A stretch of 64,000 nucleotides of DNA, taken from Mesobacillus foraminis. Its GTDB lineage: Bacteria > Bacillota > Bacilli > Bacillales > Cytobacillaceae. This document shows, piece by piece, positions 28,034-37,778 of this stretch (position 1 is its first letter; every line of letters starts with the position of its first letter). A program made the translations under genes and the position numbers. The notes under the pieces were generated by a model. The model saw only the letters and a program-made list of their open reading frames with translations, had not been told where the DNA came from and searched no databases. The stretch covers positions 190,024-254,023 of the forward strand of contig NZ_SLVV01000005.1 in assembly GCF_004340465.1 (NCBI RefSeq), in the 5' to 3' direction.

Positions 28034-28900
28034 TTAAACAAATTCTGCTGTCAGCTTATCGAAGAATTTCTGGTCGAGTGACAGGTCCGCATGGGCTAAA
28101 GGCGTTTCGGAATAGCCACTGATTAGTTCCTGATACGATTTGCGCTCCGTGTTCTGGTAAATAAGACCAGTTACTAAACCATCATGCTTCATAAGCGTCT
28201 GCATTGCCAGTTCACGGCTGGAAGAATCATAGCCTTCAACTTCACTTAATTTTGTGAGGTTTTCTTTAAACCAGTCGTATGTGTTCACTTTATTATAAGT
28301 TACACAAGGACTGAATACATTTATCAATGAAAATCCTTTATGTTTAATGCCTGCTTCTATTAAAGCGGTCAAATCTTTCAGATCGGTTGAAAAGCTCTGT
28401 GCGACAAAAGTGGCACCTGCTGTAAGTGCCATTTCCATCGGGGAAATTGCTTGCTCGATGGAACCCTGCGGAGTGGATTTCGTCTTGAAGCCTGCCGCTG
28501 ACCGCGGAGAAGTCTGTCCTTTTGTCAGACCGTAAATTTGGTTATCCATTACAATATAGGTAATATCGATATTCCGGCGAATGGCATGAATGGTATGCCC
28601 CATTCCAATAGCGAAGCCATCCCCATCCCCGCCGGAAGCAATGACGGTGAGGTCACGGTTTGCCATTTTTACTCCTTGCGCAATTGGAAGCGCACGGCCG
28701 TGAATCCCGTGGAATCCATATGAGTTGATGTATCCCGAAATACGCCCAGAACAGCCAATTCCGGAAACAACTGCCAGTTGTTCAGGCTCAAGTCCTACAT
28801 TGGCAGCGGCCCTCTGCATGGCTGCCTGTACAGAGAAGTCTCCGCAGCCAGGGCACCAGTTGGGTTTAACATTATTTCGAAAGTCTTTAAATGTGGCCAT
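28034..28900 (-). CDS. korB: 2-oxoacid:ferredoxin oxidoreductase, beta subunit
   Basis: 288 residues. The ThDP-binding domain includes NWCPGCGDFSVQAAM, GIGCSGRISGYI and the GDGD metal-ThDP motif (IASGGDGDGFAIGMGH) followed by VMDNQIYGLTKGQTSP. Together with the alpha subunit it decarboxylates a 2-oxoacid (2-oxoglutarate or pyruvate) to the acyl-CoA and reduces ferredoxin. Motifs alone do not fix the substrate. Its ATG directly follows the korA stop codon, with AAGGAG upstream, so the two are coupled. In B. subtilis tdh-kbl occupies this position. Confidence 0.92.
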   Translation of the reverse strand: MATFKDFRNNVKPNWCPGCGDFSVQAAMQRAAANVGLEPEQLAVVSGIGCSGRISGYINSYGFHGIHGRALPIAQGVKMANRDLTVIASGGDGDGFAIGMGHTIHAIRRNIDITYIVMDNQIYGLTKGQTSPRSAAGFKTKSTPQGSIEQAISPMEMALTAGATFVAQSFSTDLKDLTALIEAGIKHKGFSLINVFSPCVTYNKVNTYDWFKENLTKLSEVEGYDSSSRELAMQTLMKHDGLVTGLIYQNTERKSYQELISGYSETPLAHADLSLDQKFFDKLTAEFV

Positions 28901-30637
28901 TTAGAACAACTCCTTGCATTTCGAGTGAATTTCATGAGGCAAGAATGGATTCCCGTCGTATTTTAAGATTTTGGTGATCTTGCCGTGATGTCCGACGTTC
29001 ATCTTCATGATATTTGCCAGCTGTCCCGTAGCATTGTTTTCGATAACGGCAACTTTCTTCGCCGATGCTACTAAAGGCAGAAGCTCGTCAGCCGGGAATG
29101 GGTGGATTAATCGAATTTGTGCATGGTTCACTTTCAATCCGTCCTGCTCCAGGCGTCCCATCGCTTCCTCAATCGCACCTCTTGTTGAGTTAAATCCAAC
29201 AATCAGCAAATCTGCCTCCTCATGCGGAGCGTTCTTATGGACCGGGGTATCGAATTTTAAATTGCTGATTTTGCGGAAACGCTTATCCATTTGGGCAATC
29301 CGGTTAGCGGCCGATTCTGACGGTTTCCCAGTTTCTTCGTGCTCTACTCCTGTAACGTGGTGTATTCCGTTCTTCATTCCCGGGATAACACGAGGAGAAA
29401 CCCCGTCTGCTGTTACTTCATAGCGTTTGAAGTAGCCTTTGCCTTCGATTTCAGGGAGATCCCCGGACTGCAGCTTGCCCCTGCGAATTTCAACCTTGTC
29501 AAACTCAAGTGGTTCAACTGTCTGTTTTCCTAATGAAAGCTGAAGATCGGAAAGGACGATGACCGGACATTGATATTCCTCAGCCAGGTTGAATGCTTCA
29601 GCAGTATCATAAAAGGCTTCCTGTACCGTACTTGGTGCCATGACAATCTTTGGAATCTCCCCATGGGTACCATAGATCATGGCCATAAGGTCTGATTGTT
29701 CCTGCTTTGTCGGAAGGCCTGTTGAAGGACCTCCACGCTGTGTATCGACAATGACTAAAGGAGTTTCGGTGATGCCAGAAAGGCCAATCGCTTCCATTTT
29801 AAGGGATAACCCAGGACCGGCTGAAGCGGTCAATGCTCTGACTCCGCCATAATTTGCACCAATCGCCATGGTGACTGCGGCGATTTCATCTTCCGTTTGA
29901 ATGACTGTTCCTCCGACTGCAGGCAGCTTCTTGATCAAATATTCCATAATCTCGGAAGCAGGTGTGATAGGATACGCAGCCATGAAACGGCAGCCCCCTG
30001 CAAGTGCCCCCAGAGCAATGGCATCATTTCCAATCATAAATAAGCGCTGCTGGCCATCTGCTTTTTCTAGCTGCATGGCTCCTACATTAGAGCCCAGCTT
30101 TTCTTTCATATATTCATAGCCTGATTTAATGGCTTCCATATTTTTATCAACAACCTGCTGGCCTTTCCGTCCAAAGATTTCCTGGACCACTTCCTCAAAA
30201 ACCTGGATGTCGAGATCCAGGACAGCACTTGTTGCCCCGATTGCAACCATGTTCTTCATCAAGGATGTGCCGAGCTCAGTGGCAATCTCCGTAAATGGAA
30301 CCGCATACAAACCAGCTTGTGTATCCTCTGGTTTCTTCGGATCAAATTTAGAGTCGGCCATTATTACACCCTTGCTGTGAAGCTCTTTATAGTTTACATC
30401 AATGGTCTCTTGGTCGAACGCAACTAAGATATCCAGGTCATCAGAAATGGAACGCACTTGCGTTGTGCTCACACGAATTTTGTTATTCGTATGCCCGCCT
30501 TTAATGCGTGATGAAAAGTGCCGGTAACCGTACAAATAATAGCCCAGTCTGTTAAGGGCAATCGAAAAAATTTCTCCAGTGCTTTCTATTCCTTCTCCCT
30601 GCTGTCCTCCAACTTTCCACGAAAGTTGATTGATCAT
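28901..30637 (-). CDS. korA: 2-oxoacid:ferredoxin oxidoreductase, alpha (gamma-alpha fused) subunit
   Basis: 578 residues, a fusion of the gamma domain (~1-185, WKVGGQQGEGIESTGEIFS ... FSSRIKGGHTNNKIR) and the alpha/pyrimidine-binding domain (~195-400, AAYPITPASEIMEYL; TASAGPGLSLKMEAIGL), ended by a transketolase C-terminal-like domain (~460-578). This fused layout is common in Gram-positive and archaeal 2-oxoglutarate/2-oxoacid enzymes. No ferredoxin-type CxxCxxC motif is present, so electrons pass to a separate ferredoxin. AGGGGTG precedes the ATG. The upstream gap has a possible cre site and a palindrome. Confidence 0.92.
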   Translation of the reverse strand: MINQLSWKVGGQQGEGIESTGEIFSIALNRLGYYLYGYRHFSSRIKGGHTNNKIRVSTTQVRSISDDLDILVAFDQETIDVNYKELHSKGVIMADSKFDPKKPEDTQAGLYAVPFTEIATELGTSLMKNMVAIGATSAVLDLDIQVFEEVVQEIFGRKGQQVVDKNMEAIKSGYEYMKEKLGSNVGAMQLEKADGQQRLFMIGNDAIALGALAGGCRFMAAYPITPASEIMEYLIKKLPAVGGTVIQTEDEIAAVTMAIGANYGGVRALTASAGPGLSLKMEAIGLSGITETPLVIVDTQRGGPSTGLPTKQEQSDLMAMIYGTHGEIPKIVMAPSTVQEAFYDTAEAFNLAEEYQCPVIVLSDLQLSLGKQTVEPLEFDKVEIRRGKLQSGDLPEIEGKGYFKRYEVTADGVSPRVIPGMKNGIHHVTGVEHEETGKPSESAANRIAQMDKRFRKISNLKFDTPVHKNAPHEEADLLIVGFNSTRGAIEEAMGRLEQDGLKVNHAQIRLIHPFPADELLPLVASAKKVAVIENNATGQLANIMKMNVGHHGKITKILKYDGNPFLPHEIHSKCKELF

Positions 30638-31095
30638 CTCTTACACCCCTTTAGGTACGTTAAAAAATATGTAATTATATTCTTTGTAAATTTTAGCACA
30701 ATTCCAAGTAATTCACTGGAAATTATCTAATTAACAAATTTCCGGCTTAAAATCAACTACTTAGGGGTACTAAACGCTTTCAATTCTAGACCTATGTACA
30801 TAAAAATGCAACCCTTTGAGACAAAATAGTGGCTAAAATATGAATATTTATATATTTTACATTTTGTAAAAACTTATGGGGAAAGAGGATCCTTATTCAG
30901 TGGTTCGTACACCATGATTTCACGGTATTCTCCCACTTGTTCCCGCAAAGGTACAATTCACTTCCCAGTCTTAAGTTGTTATATTTATATAGAAAATTGC
31001 CCCCGGAAATGGGCCCGGAGAAAAAGGAAAACCCATCTGCCAGGCTAAGGGCAGATGGGTATTGGGCTTCTCTTGTTGTGTCTTCTTTTACCTAT
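30638..31095. other. Regulatory region upstream of korAB, with a possible coding remnant
   Basis: On the minus strand there is a TATAAT hexamer (30675-30680), a cre-like TGAAAGCGTTTAGT (30770-30783) and a perfect palindrome TTTTACA-TTT-TGTAAAA (30856-30872). A short open stretch (30875-30958) reads like a protein tail (VGEYREIMVYEPLNKDPLSP). The spoVS terminator closes the region. Confidence 0.45.
31022..31062 (-). terminator. Terminator of spoVS
   Basis: A perfect 11-bp stem ACCCATCTGCC / GGCAGATGGGT with TTTTCCTTTTT following on the minus strand, about 35 nt after the spoVS stop. Confidence 0.85.
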
Positions 31096-31356
31096 TTACC
31101 TTGGTTCGATAATCAACTTTATGGCTGTCCGTTCCTCGCCGTCGATTAGAATATCGGTAAATGCTGGAATGCAAATCAAATCCACTCCGCTAGGCGCTAC
31201 AAACCCTCTTGCGATCGCTACTGCCTTGACGGCTTGATTCAATGCACCCGCACCGATTGCCTGGATTTCTGCCGCGCCTCTTTCACGCAGAACCCCTGCA
31301 AGCGCACCAGCTACAGAATTAGGATTAGATTTTGCTGAAACTTTTAATATTTCCAT
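31096..31356 (-). CDS. spoVS: Stage V sporulation protein S
   Basis: 86 residues, nearly invariant in spore formers: MEILKVSAKSNPNSVAGALA, IQAIGAGALNQAVKAVAIAR and VDLICIPAFTDILIDGEERT. SpoVS has an Alba-like fold and affects coat assembly, septation and entry into sporulation in B. subtilis. AAGGAGG precedes the ATG. A GGAA...GAAT pair about 55 bp upstream of the start resembles a sigma-H promoter, which controls spoVS in B. subtilis; this is inference. It follows ymdB, as expected. Confidence 0.97.
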   Translation of the reverse strand: MEILKVSAKSNPNSVAGALAGVLRERGAAEIQAIGAGALNQAVKAVAIARGFVAPSGVDLICIPAFTDILIDGEERTAIKLIIEPR

Positions 31357-31491
31357 ACCTAGCTCCTCCTTATTTTATCCCCGGGCGAATGTGACAATTA
31401 CATTCAGGAATAAGTGGTTCCACTGCTACTATATTCAGGCAGTGTACCGTATATGCCCAGGCAGTAAAAAAAAAGAGAAGTTGATTAGGAT

Positions 31492-32289
31492 CTAGCCATA
31501 AAATGGATGATCGTCATTGATCAGCACTCGTTCAATCTTTTTGGCCTTCCCCGTTTTGTTATCCAGGTCAATTATTGCCCCGGACAGCTGGTTGCGGCCG
31601 CCTTCGGTAACCTCAAACCTAACCGGCAGTGAAGTCAGGAAACGTTTCAGAACAGCTTCCCGCTGGACTCCAAGGATTCCATCATAGGGCCCCGTCATTC
31701 CTGCGTCAGTTAAATAGGCAGTACCTTCTGGCAGGATACGGTTGTCCGCGGTCTGAACGTGAGTATGAGTGCCAATCACTGCGGTTACCCGGCCATCCAA
31801 ATACCAGCCCATTGCGAGCTTTTCACTGGTTGCCTCCGCGTGAAAGTCAACGAAGATAATCGGAGTGCGTTCCCTTGCCTCAGATATGAGTTCATCCGCT
31901 TTTTTAAACGGGCAGTCAATGGCCGGAAGGAACGTTCGGCCCTGAAGATTGATCACGGCTACTTCATCCTGATTTACTTTTAGATAAGCTATGCCTTTTC
32001 CTGGTACCTCGGGAGGCAGGTTCGCCGGTCTGACAAGGTATTTGGCTGAGTCTATAAAATCAAATATTTCTTTTTTATCCCACGCATGATTGCCCAGTGT
32101 AACAGCCTGGGCCCCCCATTCCAGGAAACTGCGGTAAATCTTTTCGTTTATCCCTTTTCCGCTGGCGGCATTTTCTCCATTAATGATTGTAATCGTCGGC
32201 CTGTATTTCTCCTTCAGCTTTGGTAGATACTCCTTCACCATATCTCTGCCAGGAGAACCAACAACATCCCCGATAAATAAAATTCTCAT
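31492..32289 (-). CDS. ymdB: Metallophosphodiesterase YmdB
   Basis: 265 residues. Metal ligands of the calcineurin-like fold are visible in GDVVGSPGR, NGENAASGKG, LGNHAWD, VDFHAEATSEK and IGTHTHVQTAD. YmdB hydrolyses 2',3'-cyclic nucleotides and influences biofilm and motility gene choice in B. subtilis. The ribosome-binding site is weak (TGGGAATGG). It lies 170 bp after rny and may be partly co-transcribed with it; the rny terminator intervenes. Confidence 0.95.
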   Translation of the reverse strand: MRILFIGDVVGSPGRDMVKEYLPKLKEKYRPTITIINGENAASGKGINEKIYRSFLEWGAQAVTLGNHAWDKKEIFDFIDSAKYLVRPANLPPEVPGKGIAYLKVNQDEVAVINLQGRTFLPAIDCPFKKADELISEARERTPIIFVDFHAEATSEKLAMGWYLDGRVTAVIGTHTHVQTADNRILPEGTAYLTDAGMTGPYDGILGVQREAVLKRFLTSLPVRFEVTEGGRNQLSGAIIDLDNKTGKAKKIERVLINDDHPFYG

Positions 32290-32435
32290 GTCATTCCATT
32301 CCCATTCTATGATTTAGTCTATTAATAATGGCCCTCCACTCTGGTGTCGGGCAAATCTGTCAAAAAACCATATGTATCTTCATCTTATTCTTTTGTTACT
32401 TTTATCTTCTCTATACCCGCAGGAAGTCCAAACAT

Positions 32436-32462
32436 AAAAAGCGGTGCATGAGCACCGCTTTA
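32436..32462 (-). terminator. Terminator of rny
   Basis: AAAGCGGTGC / GCACCGCTTT, a perfect 10-bp stem followed by TTATG on the minus strand. It begins at the rny stop codon itself. Confidence 0.88.
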
Positions 32463-34022
32463 TTTTGCGTATTCAACTGCCCTCGTCTCACGGATGACAG
32501 TAACTTTTATATGGCCTGGATAATCCAGTTCCTCTTCAATCTTCTTCCTGATGTCGCGGGCAAGGCGATGTGCCTGCAGGTCATCAATCTGATCAGGTTT
32601 AACCATAATCCGGATTTCCCGTCCTGCCTGGATGGCAAAGGATTTATCAACGCCCTCATAGGATTCAGAGATTTCCTCAAGTCTTTCAAGGCGTCGAATA
32701 TAGTTCTCAAGCGCCTCACTGCGAGCCCCTGGTCTGGCAGCCGATAAAGCATCTGCTGCAGCGACCAGCACTGCGATGACAGAAGTCGGTTCAGAATCCC
32801 CATGATGGGAAGCAATGCTGTTGACAACAACTGGATGCTCCTTATACTTGGTAGCAAGCTCTACACCGATTTCCACATGGCTTCCTTCCACTTCATGGTC
32901 AATGGCTTTCCCAATATCATGCAAAAGCCCTGCACGGCGCGCCAGTGTTTCATCCTCGCCGAGTTCAGCTGCTAATAATCCTGAAAGCTGAGCAACCTCC
33001 ATAGAGTGCTTAAGGACATTTTGGCCGTAACTTGTACGGTATTTCAAGCGTCCAAGAATTTTAATCAAGTCAGGATGAAGTCCGTGTACACCCACTTCAA
33101 ATGTGGTTTGTTCACCGACCTCGCGAATATGCTCATCCACTTCCCGTCTCGCCTTTTCAACCATTTCCTCAATTCTTGCCGGGTGAATCCTTCCATCCTG
33201 GACTAGCTTATCAAGCGCTAATCTTGCCGTTTCGCGGCGAATCGGATCGAAACCGGAAAGAATGACGGCTTCTGGAGTATCGTCGATGATCAAGTCGATT
33301 CCTGTCAGTGTTTCCAGGGTCCGGATATTCCGTCCCTCACGTCCAATGATTCGGCCTTTCATTTCATCGTTAGGAAGGTTGACAACAGAAACTGTTGTTT
33401 CAGCAACATGGTCAGCAGCACAACGCTGAATGGCAAGAGATAATAATTCTTTTGCCTTCTTGTCGGATTCTTCCTTCGCCCTGTTTTCGTTTTCCTTGAT
33501 CATGACAGCGATGTCGTGAGCAAGCTCTTTCTCCGTACGTTCTAAAATGATGGATTTTGCCTCATCACGCGTTAAGCTCGAGATGCGTTCCAGCTCAGTT
33601 TGCTGTGCCCGAACCATATCGTCCACTTTGCTTTCCTTCTGTTCAATATGCTGTTGTCTTTGGTTTAGAGAGTCATCTTTCTTCTCCAAAAGAATTTCCC
33701 GTTTATTCAACGATTCATCCTTCCGGTCAAGATTCTCCTCCTTTTGCAGTAAACGGTTTTCTTGTTTTTGAAGTTCATTTCTTCGCTCGCGCACTTCACG
33801 TTCTGCTTCCGTGCGAAGTTTGTGAATGTCATCCTTTGCTTCAAGCAGGGATTCCTTCTTCAATGCTTCCGCATCCCGCTTTGCATCCTCAAGAATCTGT
33901 TCTGCCGCATTTCTTGCCCCTGCTATTTTTGCTTCTGCAACGGATTTTCGATAAAAATAGCCAACAACTGCACCGATAATTAGGCCAAGCAAAATGGAGA
34001 TGATTATTGTGAATTCCATCAT
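32460..34022 (-). CDS. rny: Ribonuclease Y
   Basis: 520 residues: an N-terminal membrane anchor ([20 protein letters not shown]), a long coiled coil (~25-190, [20 protein letters not shown] ... ERNEL-type repeats), a KH domain ([20 protein letters not shown], ~205-270) and an HD domain with [15 protein letters not shown] (~365) plus IASHHGD. It is the main endonuclease starting mRNA turnover in Bacillus and is membrane bound. GGAGGTG is 5 nt before the first of two ATG codons; the GTG inside that site is not used. It has its own consensus promoter. Confidence 0.96.
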   Translation of the reverse strand: MMEFTIIISILLGLIIGAVVGYFYRKSVAEAKIAGARNAAEQILEDAKRDAEALKKESLLEAKDDIHKLRTEAEREVRERRNELQKQENRLLQKEENLDRKDESLNKREILLEKKDDSLNQRQQHIEQKESKVDDMVRAQQTELERISSLTRDEAKSIILERTEKELAHDIAVMIKENENRAKEESDKKAKELLSLAIQRCAADHVAETTVSVVNLPNDEMKGRIIGREGRNIRTLETLTGIDLIIDDTPEAVILSGFDPIRRETARLALDKLVQDGRIHPARIEEMVEKARREVDEHIREVGEQTTFEVGVHGLHPDLIKILGRLKYRTSYGQNVLKHSMEVAQLSGLLAAELGEDETLARRAGLLHDIGKAIDHEVEGSHVEIGVELATKYKEHPVVVNSIASHHGDSEPTSVIAVLVAAADALSAARPGARSEALENYIRRLERLEEISESYEGVDKSFAIQAGREIRIMVKPDQIDDLQAHRLARDIRKKIEEELDYPGHIKVTVIRETRAVEYAK

Positions 34023-34155
34023 TTTCACCTCCTCTTGCTATGAACTTTGTGTTACGTTTTTTAAAGTGTCGGCATGTATATTGTTTCATTATCAACATAC
34101 AGCACAAAGGCTTTTAAACGTTTTATTACTATAAAAAGTAAAAATATACATTTTA

Positions 34156-34184
34156 ATTGTATAGGTGGCATTTTTTATTGTCAA
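34156..34184 (-). promoter_or_regulatory. Sigma-A promoter of rny
   Basis: On the minus strand TTGACA (34179-34184), a 17-bp spacer, and TACAAT (34156-34161). It lies about 135 bp upstream of the start. Confidence 0.85.
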
Positions 34185-34308
34185 GGGTTTGTCCCCTTAG
34201 AGACCATCTCTTTCATTAAAAAGCATTGTTTTGCCAAAAGAACATGGATCCCTTGAATGATGTTATGGCCGTTCAGGCGAATAAGACAATGAACATATTA
34301 TTATGGCA

Positions 34309-34341
34309 AAAAAGAAAGCAAAGCCGAAAGCGGCTTTGCTC
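34309..34341 (-). terminator. Terminator of recA
   Basis: AGCAAAGCCG / CGGCTTTGCT with a 4-nt loop, followed by TTCTTTTTTGCC on the minus strand, shortly after the recA stop. Confidence 0.9.
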
Positions 34342-34351
34342 TTTTGGTAGA

Positions 34352-35395
34352 TTAAGAAAGCTCGAACTCTTCCTGATCATCCTCAGCTTCTTCCGTAATA
34401 GTCTTCTCTCCATCGAGATTATAGTGATCACGGATTTTTTGTTGAATCTCAAGACGAATAGAAGGATTCTCTTTCAGGAACAGCTTGGCATTTTCGCGTC
34501 CTTGCCCAAGCCTTTCATCATTGTAGGAGTACCAGGAGCCGCTTTTTTGGACGATGTCCAGGTCGGATCCCATGTCGATGATTTCACCTTCTTTAGAAAT
34601 CCCTTCTCCATACATAATGTCTACTTCCGCTACCCGGAATGGAGGAGCAACCTTGTTCTTGACGACTTTGATTTTCGTCTTGTTCCCCACCATATCGTTC
34701 CCTTGCTTTAATGTCTCGGCACGGCGCACTTCAAGACGGACACTTGAATAGAATTTAAGGGCACGTCCACCCGGAGTTGTCTCTGGGTTACCAAACATAA
34801 CGCCAACCTTTTCACGGATCTGGTTAATAAAAATGGCAATCGTCTTTGACTTGTTGATGGCACCAGAAAGCTTACGAAGGGCCTGAGACATCAAACGGGC
34901 TTGAAGACCAACGTGGGAGTCTCCCATTTCTCCTTCAATTTCAGCTTTTGGAACGAGGGCTGCAACGGAGTCGATAATAAGGATATCAACCGCGCCGCTG
35001 CGGACAAGGGCTTCTGCGATTTCAAGTGCCTGTTCACCTGTGTCCGGCTGAGATAATAATAGTTCGTCGATGTTGACTCCCAGCTTTTGAGCGTAAACAG
35101 GGTCAAGAGCATGTTCGGCATCAATGAACGCAGCCTGGCCGCCTTTTGCCTGAACCTCTGCGATCGCATGGAGGGCAACAGTAGTCTTACCCGAGCTTTC
35201 TGGTCCATAGATTTCAATTACACGGCCTCGCGGATAACCGCCTATTCCCAGTGCAACATCCAGTGCAAGGGAACCGCTTGGAGAGGTAGATACTTTGCGG
35301 TCAGTCTGCTCCCCCAGTTTCATAATTGAGCCTTTACCAAATTGTTTTTCTATCTGCTTCAACGCCATATCTAAGGCAGCTTGACGGTCACTCAC
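34352..35395 (-). CDS. recA: Recombinase RecA
   Basis: 347 residues. Walker A is GPESSGKT (64-71), Walker B is [12 protein letters not shown], and the L2/signature region [21 protein letters not shown] and [18 protein letters not shown] are intact. It forms filaments on single-stranded DNA for recombination and triggers LexA self-cleavage. It begins at GTG with GGAGG upstream. A LexA box lies 117-130 bp upstream. It follows cinA after a 427-bp gap that contains the cinA terminator, so it has its own promoter here. Confidence 0.98.
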   Translation of the reverse strand: MSDRQAALDMALKQIEKQFGKGSIMKLGEQTDRKVSTSPSGSLALDVALGIGGYPRGRVIEIYGPESSGKTTVALHAIAEVQAKGGQAAFIDAEHALDPVYAQKLGVNIDELLLSQPDTGEQALEIAEALVRSGAVDILIIDSVAALVPKAEIEGEMGDSHVGLQARLMSQALRKLSGAINKSKTIAIFINQIREKVGVMFGNPETTPGGRALKFYSSVRLEVRRAETLKQGNDMVGNKTKIKVVKNKVAPPFRVAEVDIMYGEGISKEGEIIDMGSDLDIVQKSGSWYSYNDERLGQGRENAKLFLKENPSIRLEIQQKIRDHYNLDGEKTITEEAEDDQEEFELS

Positions 35396-35511
35396 TCAAT
35401 TTCCTCCTTTTATATACAAATGCCCGAAATATAGAATGCCGGACACGAAAACTCTTATTTAAAACCTATCCTTACTATACCGTTTTTCTAGTGATTTGTA
35501 CAGTAAAAAGT

Positions 35512-35525
35512 CGAACATCCATTCG
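35512..35525 (-). promoter_or_regulatory. LexA (SOS) box of recA
   Basis: Read on the minus strand, CGAATGGATGTTCG has one mismatch to CGAACNNNNGTTCG. B. subtilis recA carries the same C-to-T change in the left arm. Confidence 0.8.
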
Positions 35526-35761
35526 TTTTTTTTACAGGGTGTTAATGGCAGAAAGCTCAATTTTAAAACAGCATTTAGAATAAAGTCCAGTGGAATCCAC
35601 CGTTATATTCCGCTTTTACCCGATAGTCTGACTTTTTTAACCAAACGCCAAGGATTCATTTGAGAACAAATGAATAGTTAGAACAGTGTTTCCTATTCAG
35701 ATTTACAAGTATCCCTGGCTTTCCTACATAAATACTGGAAAACTGCACGCCCTGCATAAGA

Positions 35762-35806
35762 AAAAGACTGATATCAAAAGCAACTTGCCCTTTTGTATCA
35801 GCCTTC
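35762..35806 (-). terminator. Terminator of cinA
   Basis: GGCTGATACAAAAG / CTTTTGATATCAGTC stem with one bulge, followed on the minus strand by TTTTTCTTA. Confidence 0.8.
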
Positions 35807-35822
35807 CTGTATAGACCGCCTC

Positions 35823-37061
35823 TTATCCTTTTAGACTATTGATAAGCAGGTGGCATCCGTATTTTACCGCTCTGGTCCGGTTGATTCCCCTTGAACCGGA
35901 TAGGAGAAGTTTTTCAACCCTCGCCGGCTTCCCATTCATATGAATGCCAATGAACACAGTTCCAGCCGGATGTCCTTCGAGTTCATCAGGACCCGCAACA
36001 CCAGTAAAGCTAATGCCAATATCAGCACCCAGCAGCCTGGCAGCATTTTCGGCAAGCTCCCTCGCACACTGTTCGCTCACGGCTCCATATTCGTCAATTG
36101 TTTCTTTTTTTACTTGGAGCATGTTGATCTTCGCTTCATTCGTATAGCAGACCACACCGCCTTTAAATAGCCCGCTTGCACCAGGCAGCGAAGTCATTTC
36201 CTGCTGGAACATGCCCCCTGTCAAACTTTCAGCAGCAGCTACCGCCATGCCTTTTGCCTTCAAAAGCTTTGAAAGCTCCAGCATAAGAGAGGTATCGTCA
36301 TATCCGTAGAGATGATGTCCTACTCTTTCCATTATTTTTGCTTCCATCTCATCGATCAGGCTGATTGCAGCTGCTTCCGACTCATGCATTGCTGTGAGTC
36401 TGATGGTCACTTCCGATTCAGAAGCGAGCGGGGCAATGGTTGGGTTGCTTTGACTTTCGATCAAATCCTCCAGCCTAGTCTCCAAAGCTGCTTCCCCGAT
36501 TCCAAAGAAGCGGAGAACTCTGGAAACAATTTTTGCCTGCTGTTCCATTTTGGCCATAATTGCCGGAATGCCGTAAGCTGCGAACATGGGCTCCATTTCA
36601 AAAGGCGGCCCCGGCAGGAGCATATAATGGTGCGAATCTTTCGAGTAAAGCATCCCCGGTGCCATTCCATTATCATTCTTGAGGACCTGTGAACCCTTCA
36701 GGACCAAAGCCTGCTTCTTATTATTATCGGTCATCACCCTGTTATTGCGGCTGAAGTAAGCCTCAATCGAGCTCATTGCGTCTTCGTCCATCGCCAGCTC
36801 CACCCCAAGGTGCTTTGCAATGGTTTCCTTTGTGAGGTCGTCCTTTGTTGGACCAAGACCTCCTGTAAAAATAATCAGTTCTGAACGCTTATCGGCAATT
36901 TCCAGCGCTTTTTTGACTCGATCCGGATTGTCCCCCACCACTGTATGGTAGTAAACATTTACACCAATTCCGGCCAATTGGGCTGATAGGTACCGTGCAT
37001 TCGTGTTATTAATTTGCCCTAGCAGCAATTCGGATCCTACTGCAATGATTTCTGCATTCAT
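35823..37061 (-). CDS. cinA: CinA family protein (competence/damage-inducible)
   Basis: 412 residues with two domains: an N-terminal MoaB/MogA-like COG1058 domain ([44 protein letters not shown]) and a C-terminal CinA/PncC-like nicotinamide-nucleotide amidase domain ([32 protein letters not shown]). It belongs to NAD salvage and is induced with competence alongside recA in several Firmicutes. GGGGTAG precedes the ATG. It lies 26 bp after pgsA. Confidence 0.95.
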   Translation of the reverse strand: MNAEIIAVGSELLLGQINNTNARYLSAQLAGIGVNVYYHTVVGDNPDRVKKALEIADKRSELIIFTGGLGPTKDDLTKETIAKHLGVELAMDEDAMSSIEAYFSRNNRVMTDNNKKQALVLKGSQVLKNDNGMAPGMLYSKDSHHYMLLPGPPFEMEPMFAAYGIPAIMAKMEQQAKIVSRVLRFFGIGEAALETRLEDLIESQSNPTIAPLASESEVTIRLTAMHESEAAAISLIDEMEAKIMERVGHHLYGYDDTSLMLELSKLLKAKGMAVAAAESLTGGMFQQEMTSLPGASGLFKGGVVCYTNEAKINMLQVKKETIDEYGAVSEQCARELAENAARLLGADIGISFTGVAGPDELEGHPAGTVFIGIHMNGKPARVEKLLLSGSRGINRTRAVKYGCHLLINSLKG

Positions 37062-37087
37062 ACGTCTACCCCGCTTCTATAGCTTGT

Positions 37088-37666
37088 TTATTTCGAGTTT
37101 TGGAAGACTCCCTTATTTTTATTAAAGTAATCCCAGCCAGACCAGACCGTGAAAATTAACGCTACCCAAAGGGCAATGTCAGCAAAAGGAATGGAGATCA
37201 TTTCAAAAATGATATTGTGGAGCAGCAAGGCAGATATGGCAATGATCTGCGCCCAGGTTTTAATTTTACCCAGCATATTTGCTGCAACCACTTCTCCACC
37301 CTCTGCAAGGATTGCCCGAAGGCCGGTTACAGCGAATTCCCTGAAAATGATGATGATCACAATCCAGGAAGCAGCCAGTTCCAATTCCACCAGGACAATG
37401 AGAGCAGCGGATACGAGCAGTTTATCGGCAAGCGGATCCAGGAACTTGCCCAGATTTGTTACAAGATTGTATTTGCGGGCATAATATCCATCAACCCAGT
37501 CTGTGGTAGAAGCAAAAATAAAAATGAGCGCTCCTATAAGATGAGTGACAGGCATTTCCGCTCCGAGCAGGGAAATCTGTCCCCACTTGAAAGGAGCAAG
37601 CATAACCACCAGAAACACTGGGATGAGAATGATGCGGGATATGGTGATTTTATTAGGTATATTCAT
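37088..37666 (-). CDS. pgsA: CDP-diacylglycerol-glycerol-3-phosphate 3-phosphatidyltransferase
   Basis: 192 residues with about five membrane helices. The CDP-alcohol phosphotransferase motif DG(x)2AR(x)8G(x)3D(x)3D is complete: DGYYARKYNLVTNLGKFLDP ending in LAD (~residues 59-81). It makes phosphatidylglycerophosphate, the first step to phosphatidylglycerol, at the membrane. GGAGG precedes the ATG by 7 nt. Gene order ymfM-pgsA-cinA matches B. subtilis. Confidence 0.96.
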   Translation of the reverse strand: MNIPNKITISRIILIPVFLVVMLAPFKWGQISLLGAEMPVTHLIGALIFIFASTTDWVDGYYARKYNLVTNLGKFLDPLADKLLVSAALIVLVELELAASWIVIIIIFREFAVTGLRAILAEGGEVVAANMLGKIKTWAQIIAISALLLHNIIFEMISIPFADIALWVALIFTVWSGWDYFNKNKGVFQNSK

Positions 37667-37778
37667 TTAATTGCCTCCACAACAAAAATATGAGCTTAAG
37701 CCGCTGTGTCCAATCTATATGCTTGGGCTTCAGACTCTTGTAAGACAAGCGAAAAAATAGCCACCATGAAGATGACTA

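Larger units (their letters stand above)
34023..34351. other. Promoter and leader of rny; recA terminator
   Basis: This contains the rny promoter, a leader of about 125 nt without obvious strong structure, and the recA terminator. No gene was seen. Confidence 0.5.
35396..35822. other. recA promoter region and cinA terminator
   Basis: Minus-strand TGTACA-17-TATAGT (about 35471-35502) is a plausible recA promoter, just downstream of the LexA box. A stable stem ATTCATTTG/CAAATGAAT (35654-35675) has no T-run and no assigned role. The cinA terminator lies at the right end. Confidence 0.5.
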
